Part shown: piece after piece, positions 52,719 to 60,783 of the stretch
Layout of the letters: the number at the start of each line of letters is the position of its first letter
Numbering within the stretch: position 1 is the first letter of the stretch
DNA from: G965197405 sp965197405
GTDB taxonomy: Bacteria > Chloroflexota > Dehalococcoidia > Lucifugimonadales > JAGWBF01
DNA length: 64,000 nucleotides
Assembly (NCBI GenBank): GCA_965197405.1
Contig: OZ240206.1
Span: 682,001-746,000, forward strand
Reading direction: 5' to 3'
Program-made: the position numbers and the translations under genes
The notes under the pieces: generated by a model
Databases searched by the model: none
The model's input: the letters and a program-made list of their open reading frames with translations, nothing else
What the model was told of the DNA's origin: nothing

Positions 52719-53294
52719 TCACGGCTTCCAAGGAGTGTAATCAATGCTTTTCATGCGCTTCATGGAGAGTTCGATCTCCGCCTTTATCTTGCGGTCCCAC
52801 TCCTGCGCCCACTGGTCTGGTATCACCGTGCGTGCGTACCGCCACCACAAGGGTTCGCCCTCGCTGAGGGTATCCCCGTCGAGGACCTCGCCCAGGAAAC
52901 AGGTCATATCTCCCCCATCCATAGCGTTGACCACCCGGCAGTCCAGGTATCCCCAGCAGTCCTCGAGCACGGGGCTGCCGGAGGCCTTTAGACCATATGG
53001 CACGCCAGCCAGCTTGTCCACGTCCCGTCCCGACACAAGGCCGAAGTCCTTGATGTGCTGGAGTTGGTCCACCCGGAGGAAGCTGAGGGCAAAGGCCTTG
53101 CTCCCGTAGATTAGCTCGTGACTGTAGTTGGTCTTGTATATCTGGACAATCACGCGGGGCATACTGGGGACGATGGACGCTGCGCCGACGGCTACGGCAA
53201 TCTGAGCGTTGACCACCTGCCCCCACCGGCTGGTGACTGCCGCAATGGGGGACCATAGCTGGCCCATCATGGGCGCTATTCGTGAATACTCCAT
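52719..53294 (-). CDS. Flavin reductase-like protein
   Basis: A 191-residue protein of the flavin reductase family, which reduces FMN or FAD with NAD(P)H or acts as a flavin-binding subunit. Landmarks: PRVIVQIYKTNYSHELIYGSKAFALSFL, GSPVLEDCWGYLDCRVV and GDMTCFLGEVLDG. It lies 24 bases after ridA and 36 bases before the CinA fusion gene on the same strand, so the three are probably one transcript. It could supply reduced flavin to a partner oxygenase not seen here. Confidence 0.85.
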   Translation of the reverse strand: MEYSRIAPMMGQLWSPIAAVTSRWGQVVNAQIAVAVGAASIVPSMPRVIVQIYKTNYSHELIYGSKAFALSFLRVDQLQHIKDFGLVSGRDVDKLAGVPYGLKASGSPVLEDCWGYLDCRVVNAMDGGDMTCFLGEVLDGDTLSEGEPLWWRYARTVIPDQWAQEWDRKIKAEIELSMKRMKSIDYTPWKP

Positions 53295-53318
53295 TACAAC
53301 ACCTCTACAACACCTCGA

Positions 53319-53738
53319 CTAGGGCAGGGCGGCGATGGCCTCGACCTCCAGGAGGAACTCCTCCCTTACCAGCCGGTCAATGATGAGCAGGGTATTGGGC
53401 GGGTAGTCACCGCTGGGGTATCCCCTCTCGTATACCTCCCGCCTGGTGGCGATTAGCTCCTCCACGTCCTGGGACCGCACCAGATAGGTGGTAAATTGCA
53501 CCACGTTCTGAAAAGACGCTCCGGCGCTCGCCAGTATTTGCTCCAGGTTATGGAAGACCTGACGCACCTGGGCCGGGAAGTCTCCCTTTCCCACTAGGTT
53601 GCCTTCTTCGTCAATGGCCACCTGCCCCGCAATGAACATAAGGCGTCCGGGACGGACGGTCACGGCCTGGCTGTAGGCCCCAAGGGGCCGGGGAACGCCC
53701 GTCGTCTCAACAATGGTACGCTCAATGTCGTCGGCCAT
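53319..53738 (-). CDS. RidA-family protein
   Basis: A 139-residue member of the RidA/YjgF/UK114 family. RidA hydrolyses reactive enamines and imines from PLP enzymes, and other members act in pyrimidine and aminoacid breakdown. PRPLGAYSQAVTV, LMFIAGQVAIDEEGN, QVFHNLEQILASAG and YPSGDYPPNTLLIIDRLVREEFLLEVEAIA are the typical family segments. It is the first gene of the three-gene minus-strand operon and is divergent from the dihydropyrimidinase-like gene, with a repeat element between. Confidence 0.9.
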   Translation of the reverse strand: MADDIERTIVETTGVPRPLGAYSQAVTVRPGRLMFIAGQVAIDEEGNLVGKGDFPAQVRQVFHNLEQILASAGASFQNVVQFTTYLVRSQDVEELIATRREVYERGYPSGDYPPNTLLIIDRLVREEFLLEVEAIAALP

Positions 53739-53834
53739 GCTTTTCCTCCTCCCACTGGCTCAGCTTGAGTACCGATGCTTCAGAGCATAGCATAGCACTG
53801 CACCCCCGGAGTATCAAATGGCCTCTACGTTCCA

Positions 53835-53985
53835 GGGCCTTTCAATTGTCACCCCGAGCGGAGCGAGGGGTCTAAAGTCCTCGCCTTCTTAGGCGTGCTG
53901 CTATCCAAGCATTTTTAGATTCCTCGCTGCGCTCGGAATGACACGCGGCGGGGGCCTGTTACCTGGCGTGAGAATTGAAAGACCC
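53835..53985. repeat. Dispersed inverted-repeat element, family A, copy 8
   Basis: A full copy, nearly identical to those at 8139 and 41626, with the CCTTTCAATT and AATTGAAAG ends and a shortened GCGGCGGGGGCCTGTTACC segment. It fills most of the gap between ridA and the dihydropyrimidinase-like gene. Confidence 0.86.
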
Positions 53986-54099
53986 TGCTCTACGTTCTCA
54001 TGCAGGCTCATGCAGGGCATGATAAAATGCAAGGAAAGCCAGGAGGGGAGAGTTCCACCGCGTCCCTGCCCAGGGAACCTCATCCGGCAAGGAGGAGCG

Positions 54100-55530
54100 A
54101 TGCTTAGCCTGATCATACGGGGTGGACAGGTGGTAACTCCCCAGCGAGTGGCGGAAATGGACGTTGCCATACAGGGAGAGAAGATAGTGGCCGTGACTGA
54201 GCCGGGTATTCTGGATGTGGAGGCGGCGAGAACCATAGACGCTTCCGGGAAAATCGTGGTCCCCGGGGGAATCGAGCCTCACGCTCACATCGCCACGCCT
54301 GTCCCGCAGCTATGGACGGGGCGTCCGGGGGTGGAGACCCAGTCCCCGGAAGCAGCCAGCCGCGCCGCCGCCTTCGGCGGGACCACCATGCTCGTAGATT
54401 TCGCGCGTCCCCTCCACGGGGCGATGCCCTTGGAGGCCGTAGAGCAGAGGGTCCAGCGTTTCAGCGGCCACTCCTATACGGACTTCGCCTTCCACTGCGT
54501 CTTCAACGGGGTAAGCCCGCCGGAGCACATCGCCCAGATAAGGGAGCTTATAGACTCCGGGGTAGCCTCCATGAAAGTGTGGACCATCACCCGCCCGGGC
54601 GACCCGCCCAATCCGGCTACGGACGACGGCCACCTGTGGGCAGTCATGGACCAGGTGGCCCAGCACAACGGCATCATCGCCGTTCACGGAGAAGACGAGG
54701 CCATCGTTGACTTCATGAGCGCGAAGCTAAAGCGCGAGGGTCTGGACCAGGCCTCCAACATTCACCTGGCCCACAACAACCTATCCGAGGATGTCGCATT
54801 CCGCAAGACGGTCCGCATAGCCCAGCGCACGGGCGCCGCGGTCTACTTCGTCCACGTCACGGCCAGGGAGGGTGTGGATGCCATCGTTCAGGGCCGCGCC
54901 GAGGGCCTGCCCATCTACGGGGAGGTGCTGCACCACTTCCTGTGCTTTACCTCGGAGGACTACAAGAAGCCCGAGGGCAACCTCTATCACACCAACCCGG
55001 GCTTGAAGTTCGCCGAGGACAAGGCAGCGCTGTGGGACGGCTTCGTTGGCGGGGCCATATCAACCGTCGCCACGGACGAGTACACCACCTACAAGGCCCC
55101 CAAGCTCTCCGGAGAGACCATAGAGACGGTCCAGGGCGGCCACAACGGTATCGAGACCAGGTTCATCATCGCGTACTCGGAGGGGGTGGCCAAGGGCCGC
55201 ATCTCCCTTCAGCGGTTCGTCGAGCTTACCTCCTCCAATGCGGCCAAGCTCCTGGGCATGTACCCGAGGAAGGGGGCCATCTCCGTGGGCAGCGATGCGG
55301 ATATTGTGCTGGTAGACCCCAACGTGCGCAAGTCCATAGCCCTGTCGGACCTGCACGCGGACTCGGACTACAGCATATGGGAGGGATGGGACGTGCAGGG
55401 ATGGCCCGTCGCGACAGTCCTTCGAGGCTCGGTCGTCGTTGAGGACGGCAAGCTGCTTGGCAGTCCCCGGCAGGGCCAATTCGTGAAGCGCAAGATAGCT
55501 TCGGACGTGCTGTCCCGGCCCGTGTGCTGA
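54100..55530 (+). CDS. Dihydropyrimidinase/D-hydantoinase-like cyclic amidohydrolase
   Basis: A 476-residue metal-dependent cyclic amidohydrolase. Features of the hydantoinase/dihydropyrimidinase group: N-terminal RGGQVVTPQRVAEMDVAIQGEKIV, the metal-binding GGIEPHAHIATP (HxH), the carboxylated-lysine region (SMKVWT), VHGEDEAIV, FVHVTAREGVDAI and TVATDEYTTY with a conserved Asp. It opens six-membered or five-membered cyclic ureides, or similar rings. ATG 54100 is chosen since AGGAGGAG lies immediately upstream; the frame is open for 54 more codons. It could feed N-carbamoyl products to the neighbouring catabolic genes (inference). Confidence 0.88.
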   Translation: MLSLIIRGGQVVTPQRVAEMDVAIQGEKIVAVTEPGILDVEAARTIDASGKIVVPGGIEPHAHIATPVPQLWTGRPGVETQSPEAASRAAAFGGTTMLVDFARPLHGAMPLEAVEQRVQRFSGHSYTDFAFHCVFNGVSPPEHIAQIRELIDSGVASMKVWTITRPGDPPNPATDDGHLWAVMDQVAQHNGIIAVHGEDEAIVDFMSAKLKREGLDQASNIHLAHNNLSEDVAFRKTVRIAQRTGAAVYFVHVTAREGVDAIVQGRAEGLPIYGEVLHHFLCFTSEDYKKPEGNLYHTNPGLKFAEDKAALWDGFVGGAISTVATDEYTTYKAPKLSGETIETVQGGHNGIETRFIIAYSEGVAKGRISLQRFVELTSSNAAKLLGMYPRKGAISVGSDADIVLVDPNVRKSIALSDLHADSDYSIWEGWDVQGWPVATVLRGSVVVEDGKLLGSPRQGQFVKRKIASDVLSRPVC

Positions 55531-55599
55531 GCCGGCCGGCCGTATCGCCCCGGCGTCTCTTGGCCGAGGGATTTTCCCCGCCATTCAAGAGTTGGCTAA

Positions 55600-55680
55600 G
55601 AGGGTGTTTAATAAGTCCTCGCATCCGGTCTCATGTCACCTTATCTGTGTCCAGGCAGGGACGACGCAAATGTGTCATTC
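55600..55680. repeat. Intergenic repeat family C, copy 2 (inverted relative to copy 1)
   Basis: GAGGGTGTTTAATAAGTCCTCGCA, CACCTTATCTGTGTCCAGGCAGGGACGACGCAAATGTGTCATTCC. The whole is complementary to 51383-51511. Shortened versions (GGGTGTTTAAGAAGT near 57797, GACACCCTCT near 55808) recur on either side of the grd genes. Confidence 0.65.
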
Positions 55681-55790
55681 CGAACGGAGCGAAGCGAAGT
55701 GAGGAATCTCAGACGCGGGCTTATTCGAGGCATGGATTTTTAGATTCCTCGCTGCGCTCGGAATGACAGGGGCTGCGCTCGGAATGACAG
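55673..55790. repeat. Dispersed inverted-repeat element, family A, copy 9
   Basis: TGTCATTCCGAACGGAGCGAAGCG...GAGGAATCTCAG and ATTCCTCGCTGCGCTCGGAATGACAGG. The right arm is duplicated in tandem (GCTGCGCTCGGAATGACAGGG twice, 55750-55791). It lies just beyond the grdA stop. Confidence 0.8.
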
Positions 55791-55817
55791 GGGCTGCATT
55801 CGGTTTTTAGACACCCT

Positions 55818-56279
55818 CTAGGAGTTGCCGTTGCGTATCTCGTGGAGCGCCGCGGCAATCTCGTCGGTCTCCAGCACCATCTCTAACAGCCCCACCTGGG
55901 GTTCATACACCTCCGGGTCTATTTGCGTCTTGACTTCCGGCTCGGTGATGTGGTACACGGGCAGGTCCAGATGGGCGTCGGCCAGCACCCCGGCCCAGGT
56001 CGGGTCGCCTTCGGTTACAGTCAGAGCATAGAGGCGGCTGCTGTCCACGTTGGGCGTCCCCACCAGGACCACCAGGCTGTCGCTGCCAAGAGTATCCACG
56101 ACCCGCTTAATCTCTTCTTGACCGTCCAGGTCAAGCGCCCCAGCCGCAGTTCAAACAAAGCAGTGGGTCATCTCCAGCACGACCTCCGCCCCGGCGCTCC
56201 TAGCACACATGGCGATGGCGCTCCCCTGAACGCCGTCACGCTCGCCCAAGGCGATGACCTTCTTACCTCTCAGCTCCAT
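55818..56279 (-). CDS. grdA: Glycine/sarcosine/betaine reductase complex selenoprotein A (GrdA), TGA at 56153 read as Sec43
   Basis: Read through one TGA, the frame encodes 153 residues. The N-terminus MELRGKKVIALGERDGVQGSAIAMCARSAGAEVVLEMTHCFV is followed by U-T-A-A-G-A-L-D, the CxxU redox site of GrdA (Cys40, Sec43; Sec44 in Clostridium). The C-terminal part shows VLVGTPNVDSSRLYALTVTEGDPTWAGVLADAHLDLPVYHITE. GrdA carries the carboxymethyl-selenoether intermediate between components B and C. A perfect 7-bp hairpin follows the TGA (see 56117). Start at ATG 56279 is preceded by GAGTGATAAGT, a weak ribosome binding site. It is the last gene of the cluster. Confidence 0.93.
56117..56153 (-). promoter_or_regulatory. 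UGA plus SECIS-like hairpin of grdA
   Basis: On the minus strand the TGA (56153-56151) is followed 16 bases later by CTTGACC-TGGAC-GGTCAAG (56135-56117), a perfect 7-bp stem with a 5-base loop beginning 23 bases after the TGA. Position fits a bacterial SECIS element. Confidence 0.68.
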
Positions 56280-56317
56280 AACTTATCACTCCCTCATTTG
56301 GCTATTCAGGTAACTAT

Positions 56318-57775
56318 TCAGGGTAAAGCGGGGTTCCGCTCGAGGACAAAGGACATGCCATCGGACATCCGGGTCATCCTTCCCAGGAACAAGCTGCCTT
56401 TGGCAAGCATCATGGCCCGCTCCATACTCCCCGCCCTCATCCGGTCCACCGCGTGCCCAAGAAACGGCACCGCGGAGGCGATGTGCCCCTGGGTCGGCGA
56501 GAAGCCCGGCATACCATGAGTCTCCACAAAGCCGGGCACATCTCCTCTGGCTATTTCCTTTTTCAGGGCCGCGAGGGCGCCTATCATGCGGTAGTTGAGC
56601 AGGGGCACATCGCCGCTGCCCGACGGGCCGGTGACCTCGGGGTTCTGCAACTCCGTCGCGTACTTGTCTATGTCTCGGAAGTCCATCTCAAGTCTGCGGA
56701 GCGGCTCTGCGACCAGCTGCTCCAGTATGGCCTGCTGGGACGAACCGGACCCCACAGTGTGGCGTCCCAGTGAGTCCAGTCGCAGCACCGGGCTGCGCCC
56801 ATCGTCCTCGCTCACCATCACGGCCACCCCCGCGAGTACGTCCTCCAGGATGGGCTGGTCGTTGGACAGGTGGCCGCAATACTTCATGCCCAGCTTGGCG
56901 AGGGAGCACCCTCCCACCACTGCCACCTGCTTGAAAACGCGGGAGCTGACCAGGCTGGCGGCCATCACCAGGGCGTGCACAGGGCCGCAGCAGAACCCCT
57001 TGACGTCGGAGCCGCTGGCCGAGGTGCAGCCGCACATCTCGGCTACCGCCTTGCCCAGATTGCCCCCGCCTCGCTGGTAGCGGTCGCCAACCGCCTCCTC
57101 GCCACTGTTCAGCACGTACTCCACGGAGCTTGGGGCGAAGCCTTCCTGGGCCAGCAGGGTGCGCAGGGACATAGCAGCGGTGGCCTTACTAGCAAGGTTC
57201 TCCAGCACTACCCCGGCAGTCAGAGAAGCGTCTTCACCATGGGCCTGCCGGACGCAGCCGACTATACGGCCGTCGGAGAGGTACAGGGGCATGGGACCGG
57301 CGCCGCCTGCGACCTGGGCCTCGACCTCTGAGTGGGGGTGGCCCTCGCGCAGCCGGTCCAGGTCAGTCTCATTGACCAGGGGGTGCCTCTCCAGGGCGGC
57401 CCGCACCCACTTGCAAAAGCCCTCTTCGAGCCAGACCAGGTCAAAGTCATCGGAGAGCTTTACCAGCCCGTAAAACTCCTCCTCGGGCATGGTCTCGCCG
57501 TGGGGACTCCAGCGCTCGGCAGGTCCCGGGGTATTGAACCAGGGTTGTTCCCACCCTCGCAGGTCGTCCGGGTAGATGGCGCCCAGGAAGGCCCGGTTGG
57601 GGGGGTACGCTGCCGCCGCCTCATAGGGGCGCAGGTGTGACGCTATCTCATGGACAAGGCCCGGCTCTCCGGCGATGTCCCGCGCGGGCCTGGAGCCGTA
57701 CCGGACCAGGCCGGGCGTGTGGGCGAGGAAGTACCGGACACCGCTTATCACGGGGCGTTTGACTAGCTCTGCCAT
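56318..57775 (-). CDS. grdC: Glycine/sarcosine/betaine reductase component C beta-like subunit (GrdC)
   Basis: A 485-residue protein matching GrdC (about 510 in Clostridium), a thiolase-fold protein that releases the product from GrdA as an acetyl-thioester. It begins KRPVISGVRYFLAHTPGLVRYGSRPA, has the active-site-like MCGCTSASGSDVKGFCCGPVHALVMA and VVGGCSLAKLGMKYCGHL, and ends LNYRMIGALAALKKEIARG, GFVETHGMPGFSPTQGHIAS, ERAMMLAKGSLFLGRMTRMSDGMSFVLERNP. The partner GrdD (PlsX-like, acetyl phosphate forming) is not found in the window. It lies 38 bases upstream of grdA, with about 200 bases of repeat-rich DNA before it. Confidence 0.88.
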   Translation of the reverse strand: MAELVKRPVISGVRYFLAHTPGLVRYGSRPARDIAGEPGLVHEIASHLRPYEAAAAYPPNRAFLGAIYPDDLRGWEQPWFNTPGPAERWSPHGETMPEEEFYGLVKLSDDFDLVWLEEGFCKWVRAALERHPLVNETDLDRLREGHPHSEVEAQVAGGAGPMPLYLSDGRIVGCVRQAHGEDASLTAGVVLENLASKATAAMSLRTLLAQEGFAPSSVEYVLNSGEEAVGDRYQRGGGNLGKAVAEMCGCTSASGSDVKGFCCGPVHALVMAASLVSSRVFKQVAVVGGCSLAKLGMKYCGHLSNDQPILEDVLAGVAVMVSEDDGRSPVLRLDSLGRHTVGSGSSQQAILEQLVAEPLRRLEMDFRDIDKYATELQNPEVTGPSGSGDVPLLNYRMIGALAALKKEIARGDVPGFVETHGMPGFSPTQGHIASAVPFLGHAVDRMRAGSMERAMMLAKGSLFLGRMTRMSDGMSFVLERNPALP

Positions 57776-57975
57776 GCTACCTCAAGTCCTTACAGGGTGT
57801 TTAAGAAGTTCCTTTTCCCCTGGTGGGAGAAGGTTAGGATGAGGGGGAGTCATTGCATCACCCTCACCTCAGTCCTCTCCCGTCGGGGGAAAGGAAGTGT
57901 GCCCATACCTTATTGGACGCCCTCTTAGGGCGACGAGCACACGACGAGACCTCAATCAATACTCAATGCCAATGC
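57776..57975. other. Repeat-containing gap inside the grd cluster
   Basis: A non-coding stretch of 200 bases with a family C half-copy (AGGGTGTTTAAGAAGT) and a palindrome of family D type (GGAGAAGGTTAGGATGAGGGG with CCTCACC..CTCTCCCGTCGGGGG). It may separate two transcripts or carry a processing site. Confidence 0.5.
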
Positions 57976-59265
57976 TCAATACTCCAGCGTGCTCAGCCGA
58001 CCGAAGCCATAGTGGTCGTCGTAGCGGGAAGGGGGCGGCATACTGCTGTTCGTGGAGATGACGGTATCTCGCAAGGGGCCTGTCACCATCCGGGGCGAGC
58101 CGATTACCCGCTCAACGGCGGGCAGCTCTCCCAGTCCCAGGATAGAAGAGTTGAAGAAGCCGGTCGTCACAACGGCGTCGGCCTCCATCAGGGGTTCCAA
58201 CAGAGTGGGCGCGTCGCCGACCGGGTTGTCCTCGCTGGTGAGAAACACTGTCTTGATTCCCAGCTGCTCGCACGCCTGGACGGTGCGAATCACCTCGATG
58301 AACTCGTTTCCCCCGGCGTCCCAGGTGACGAAGGCGCCCTGAGCGCCCAGCATCTTCGCCAGCTTGGCTGACTGGGAGGCCATAAGCTGCTTCTCATGCT
58401 GGGTAGTCCACTCGGTCCGCAGGGCTATGCATCCCAGGAAGTTGAAGTCCACCCCGTGCCTGCGGTACATCTCAAGGAGCAGGGGGTTGTTGGCCACAGT
58501 CCAGGAAGTGGCGAAGGCCGTCCGGTAGGGTCCCGTGACGGCCCCATCGAGAATTTCGTTGGGGTGCATCAGCCACGGGGGAGTGAGCTGGGTGAGGCCA
58601 TAGGTGGTGGTGCAGAAGGTGGTTGCGGAGCCTGACATGGCCTGGGGAGAGTGGAGGCACCATATGTAGACGACGCCGGGAAGCGAGGGGTCTGCTTCCT
58701 TAAGCTCAAACAACTCCACCTCCGGCGGCTCCAGACCAAGGGTGGCAGCCGCCAACTGGTCCGACACCACCAGGGCTGCGTTATGTACGGCGTAGTTCTG
58801 GGTCTGGTTGTCCAGGCTGGAATCGGGTTCCACGACCAGGCACAGGTTGAGGAGGGCGCTGGTGGGAATGAGGTCGGCCCAGGGTCCCGACATATCCATG
58901 AACACTTCCACGTAATCTCCGCCAGCATCGTGCCAGTTGACCTCCGAGACCTCCACCACGCCCAGGCCGGCCAGTCGGTGGGTGCGCCCCTGCCCAACGG
59001 TGGCTATGGGCCGCCCGCAGATGCCCGGATAGGCCATGCCCGGCCCCTCCACCTTGATGCGAGGCTCGATGACATCACGCACAGGCCAGATGCGCGCGGA
59101 CTCCCCCGGCCTGGCTAGCTCCAGGTCCGCGGCAACGATGCGCGGGTCTCCTAGCACAGCCCTCAGCACGGCGTCGCGGTCCACGGAGAGCACCCCGTCT
59201 TCCCAGGAGGTCCGCTTGCTGAACACCATGTCATGCACGGGGAAAGTCCCCATCTCAAGACGCAT
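57976..59265 (-). CDS. Glycine/sarcosine/betaine reductase component B alpha-like subunit (GrdE/G/I)
   Basis: A 429-residue protein of the size and order of GrdE, the component B proprotein. Landmarks: EMGTFPVHDMVFSKRTSWEDGVLSVDRDA at the start, then VWPVRD-like ARIWPVRDVIEPRIKVEG, HPNEILDGAVTGPYRTAFATSWT, NNPLLLEMYRRHGVDFNFLG, SQSAKLAKMLGAQGAFVTWDAGGNEF and MVTGPLRDTVIS. In GrdE a cysteine just before the NNP region is cleaved to form the pyruvoyl group that binds the substrate amine. Here I see no cysteine between HPNEIL and NNP (only Thr and Ser); the nearest upstream is in TTFCTTTYG. The enzyme may therefore use another residue or another chemistry. It overlaps the grdB-like gene by 11 bases. 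Confidence 0.85.
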   Translation of the reverse strand: MRLEMGTFPVHDMVFSKRTSWEDGVLSVDRDAVLRAVLGDPRIVAADLELARPGESARIWPVRDVIEPRIKVEGPGMAYPGICGRPIATVGQGRTHRLAGLGVVEVSEVNWHDAGGDYVEVFMDMSGPWADLIPTSALLNLCLVVEPDSSLDNQTQNYAVHNAALVVSDQLAAATLGLEPPEVELFELKEADPSLPGVVYIWCLHSPQAMSGSATTFCTTTYGLTQLTPPWLMHPNEILDGAVTGPYRTAFATSWTVANNPLLLEMYRRHGVDFNFLGCIALRTEWTTQHEKQLMASQSAKLAKMLGAQGAFVTWDAGGNEFIEVIRTVQACEQLGIKTVFLTSEDNPVGDAPTLLEPLMEADAVVTTGFFNSSILGLGELPAVERVIGSPRMVTGPLRDTVISTNSSMPPPSRYDDHYGFGRLSTLEY

Positions 59266-60604
59266 GGGCGACCTCCCTGGCGGGCTGATTGCCCTCCGGG
59301 TCGAACAGCGAAGGCTCCTCCACAGGTGTCTCGATGGCCCTGAGCGCTGTGCGGGTGATCCGCAGGCCGTACTCGTAGTCCTTATCCGGCTCCAATTCCG
59401 GGTTGCCGCATACGTGCTCGATACGCGCCCCGCGAACTACCCGGTTCGCCCCGGTGGTGAGGGCCAACCCGTATATCGCGGAGATCATGCCCACGGGTAT
59501 GCCCGCCTTCTCGATCTCCTTGGCTATCGTTGCGCCGCAACGGTTGCAGGTCCCTCAAGTCGCCACCAGGATACACCCGTCAACGCCGTCTTCCCGGAGC
59601 TCGCGGGCAATGTCGGATCCCAACTGCCTCGCGTACATCACGGGGGTGCTCACGCCGGGGAGGGCGTAAATCCACGGGTACACGCTTGCGATGGCACCTT
59701 CCCTCTCCAGGTCTCTCATAAAGCACAGGGGGAGTATGTAGTTGGGGTTCTGGTTCACGATGCCGTTGAAGTATCCGGAATGGAAGGCTTCCCAGTCCCT
59801 TCCGGACATGCTCTGTAGCTCCTTGACGGAATGACGGTAGAACCTCCTGGCGTTGGCGGGCACCTGCCGGTCGGGGTTGCCCTTTCTCACGAGGCCTCCG
59901 GTGGTGACCAGGGCTATGGTGGCGCTTCTGATGTCGTCCACGGGGGGAGCGGGCGCTACCTGGTCCGGCAGATAAACGGGGACCTCGGTCTTGAAGGGAC
60001 GCCCGTTCAGCTTGTCCACCAGCATGTCAACGGCCCGCACGTACCCCGGCTCCCGTCGCATTCCCACTCTTCTGAGTCCTCTGGGCAGATAGCCCTCCGC
60101 TTCAGCGGGGCCAAGCTCTTCGGCATTGCCCAGCTTCACGGCCAGGCGGGACATTGCGGACATGGCTTGCCTCATCTCCGCCGGGCTGGCGCCGGTGGGA
60201 ACTATGATAGCTTCCCGGCCATAGGTGAGCACCCCCGGGTTCTCCGGGTGCATACCTCCGACGGCGGGAATTCCCATGTCCTGTGCTGCCTTGCAGACGG
60301 CCCCGCAGGCCAGGCCGTACCTGCCGGCGTCGAAGGCGGGGCCGGCCAGCACCACGTCCGGGCGCGACTCCTTCAGCCCCTCCACCAGGGAGTCCAGGGC
60401 CTTTTCCCGCTGCTCGCTGAAGTAGTTGTCGCCACATACGATGGTCGCCGCCACCTGCCCGCCGTTTCCCAGGACCTGTTCAAGGACTCTACCCGGTCCT
60501 ACCGGACCCTGTTGGACATGAAGGGGCTCGTTGGCGTGTTCCTCGCCCCCGATACCTCCGAAGAACTGGTTCAAATAGTGGACCACTCGCAGAGGACCTG
60601 CCAT
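59255..60604 (-). CDS. grdB: Glycine/sarcosine/betaine reductase component B selenoprotein beta (GrdB/F/H-like), TGA at 59557 read as Sec350
   Basis: Read through one TGA, the frame encodes 449 residues. It begins MAGPLRVVHYLNQFFGGIGGEEHANEP, typical of GrdB, has VVLAGPAFDAGRYG, CKAAQDMGIPAVGGMHPENPG and KVSR-like internal blocks, and near the C-terminus reads ILVAT-U-G-T-C-N-R-C-G-A-T, the UxxCxxC motif, with Sec at residue 350 as in characterised GrdB. Continuation after the TGA (KEIEKAGIPVGMISAIYGLALTTGANRVVRG) is also family-like. A SECIS-like hairpin follows. The name grdB is given by family; the subtype (glycine, sarcosine or betaine specific) cannot be told. It diverges from selD. Confidence 0.92.
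59528..59557 (-). promoter_or_regulatory. UGA plus SECIS-like hairpin of the grdB-like gene
   Basis: On the minus strand the TGA (59557-59555) is followed after 12 bases by CGTTGC-GGC-GCAACG (59542-59528), a perfect 6-bp stem; its loop starts 19 bases after the TGA. Position fits a bacterial SECIS element. Confidence 0.65.
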
Positions 60605-60744
60605 GCTGCACCTCCGCAGCCTAAATAGCGCTGGGTCAGGCTGGTACAGTCCAAGGCTACTATTCTGCCAGGGCACTGTCAAGACTTGACCATTCACGGC
60701 ACAGGGTATGTGCCTGATGTATAACCTTAAACCTCTCACCTTCG

Positions 60745-60753
60745 TGCTATAAT
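60745..60753 (+). promoter_or_regulatory. Extended -10 promoter of selD
   Basis: TGCTATAAT (TG at 60745, TATAAT at 60748-60753) lies 31 bases before the selD ATG; no strong -35 precedes it. The 179-base divergent region 60605-60783 must also hold the grdB promoter, which I cannot place. Confidence 0.5.
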
Positions 60754-60783
60754 GGGACTCAATCTTGGAATAAAGGAAAGACC

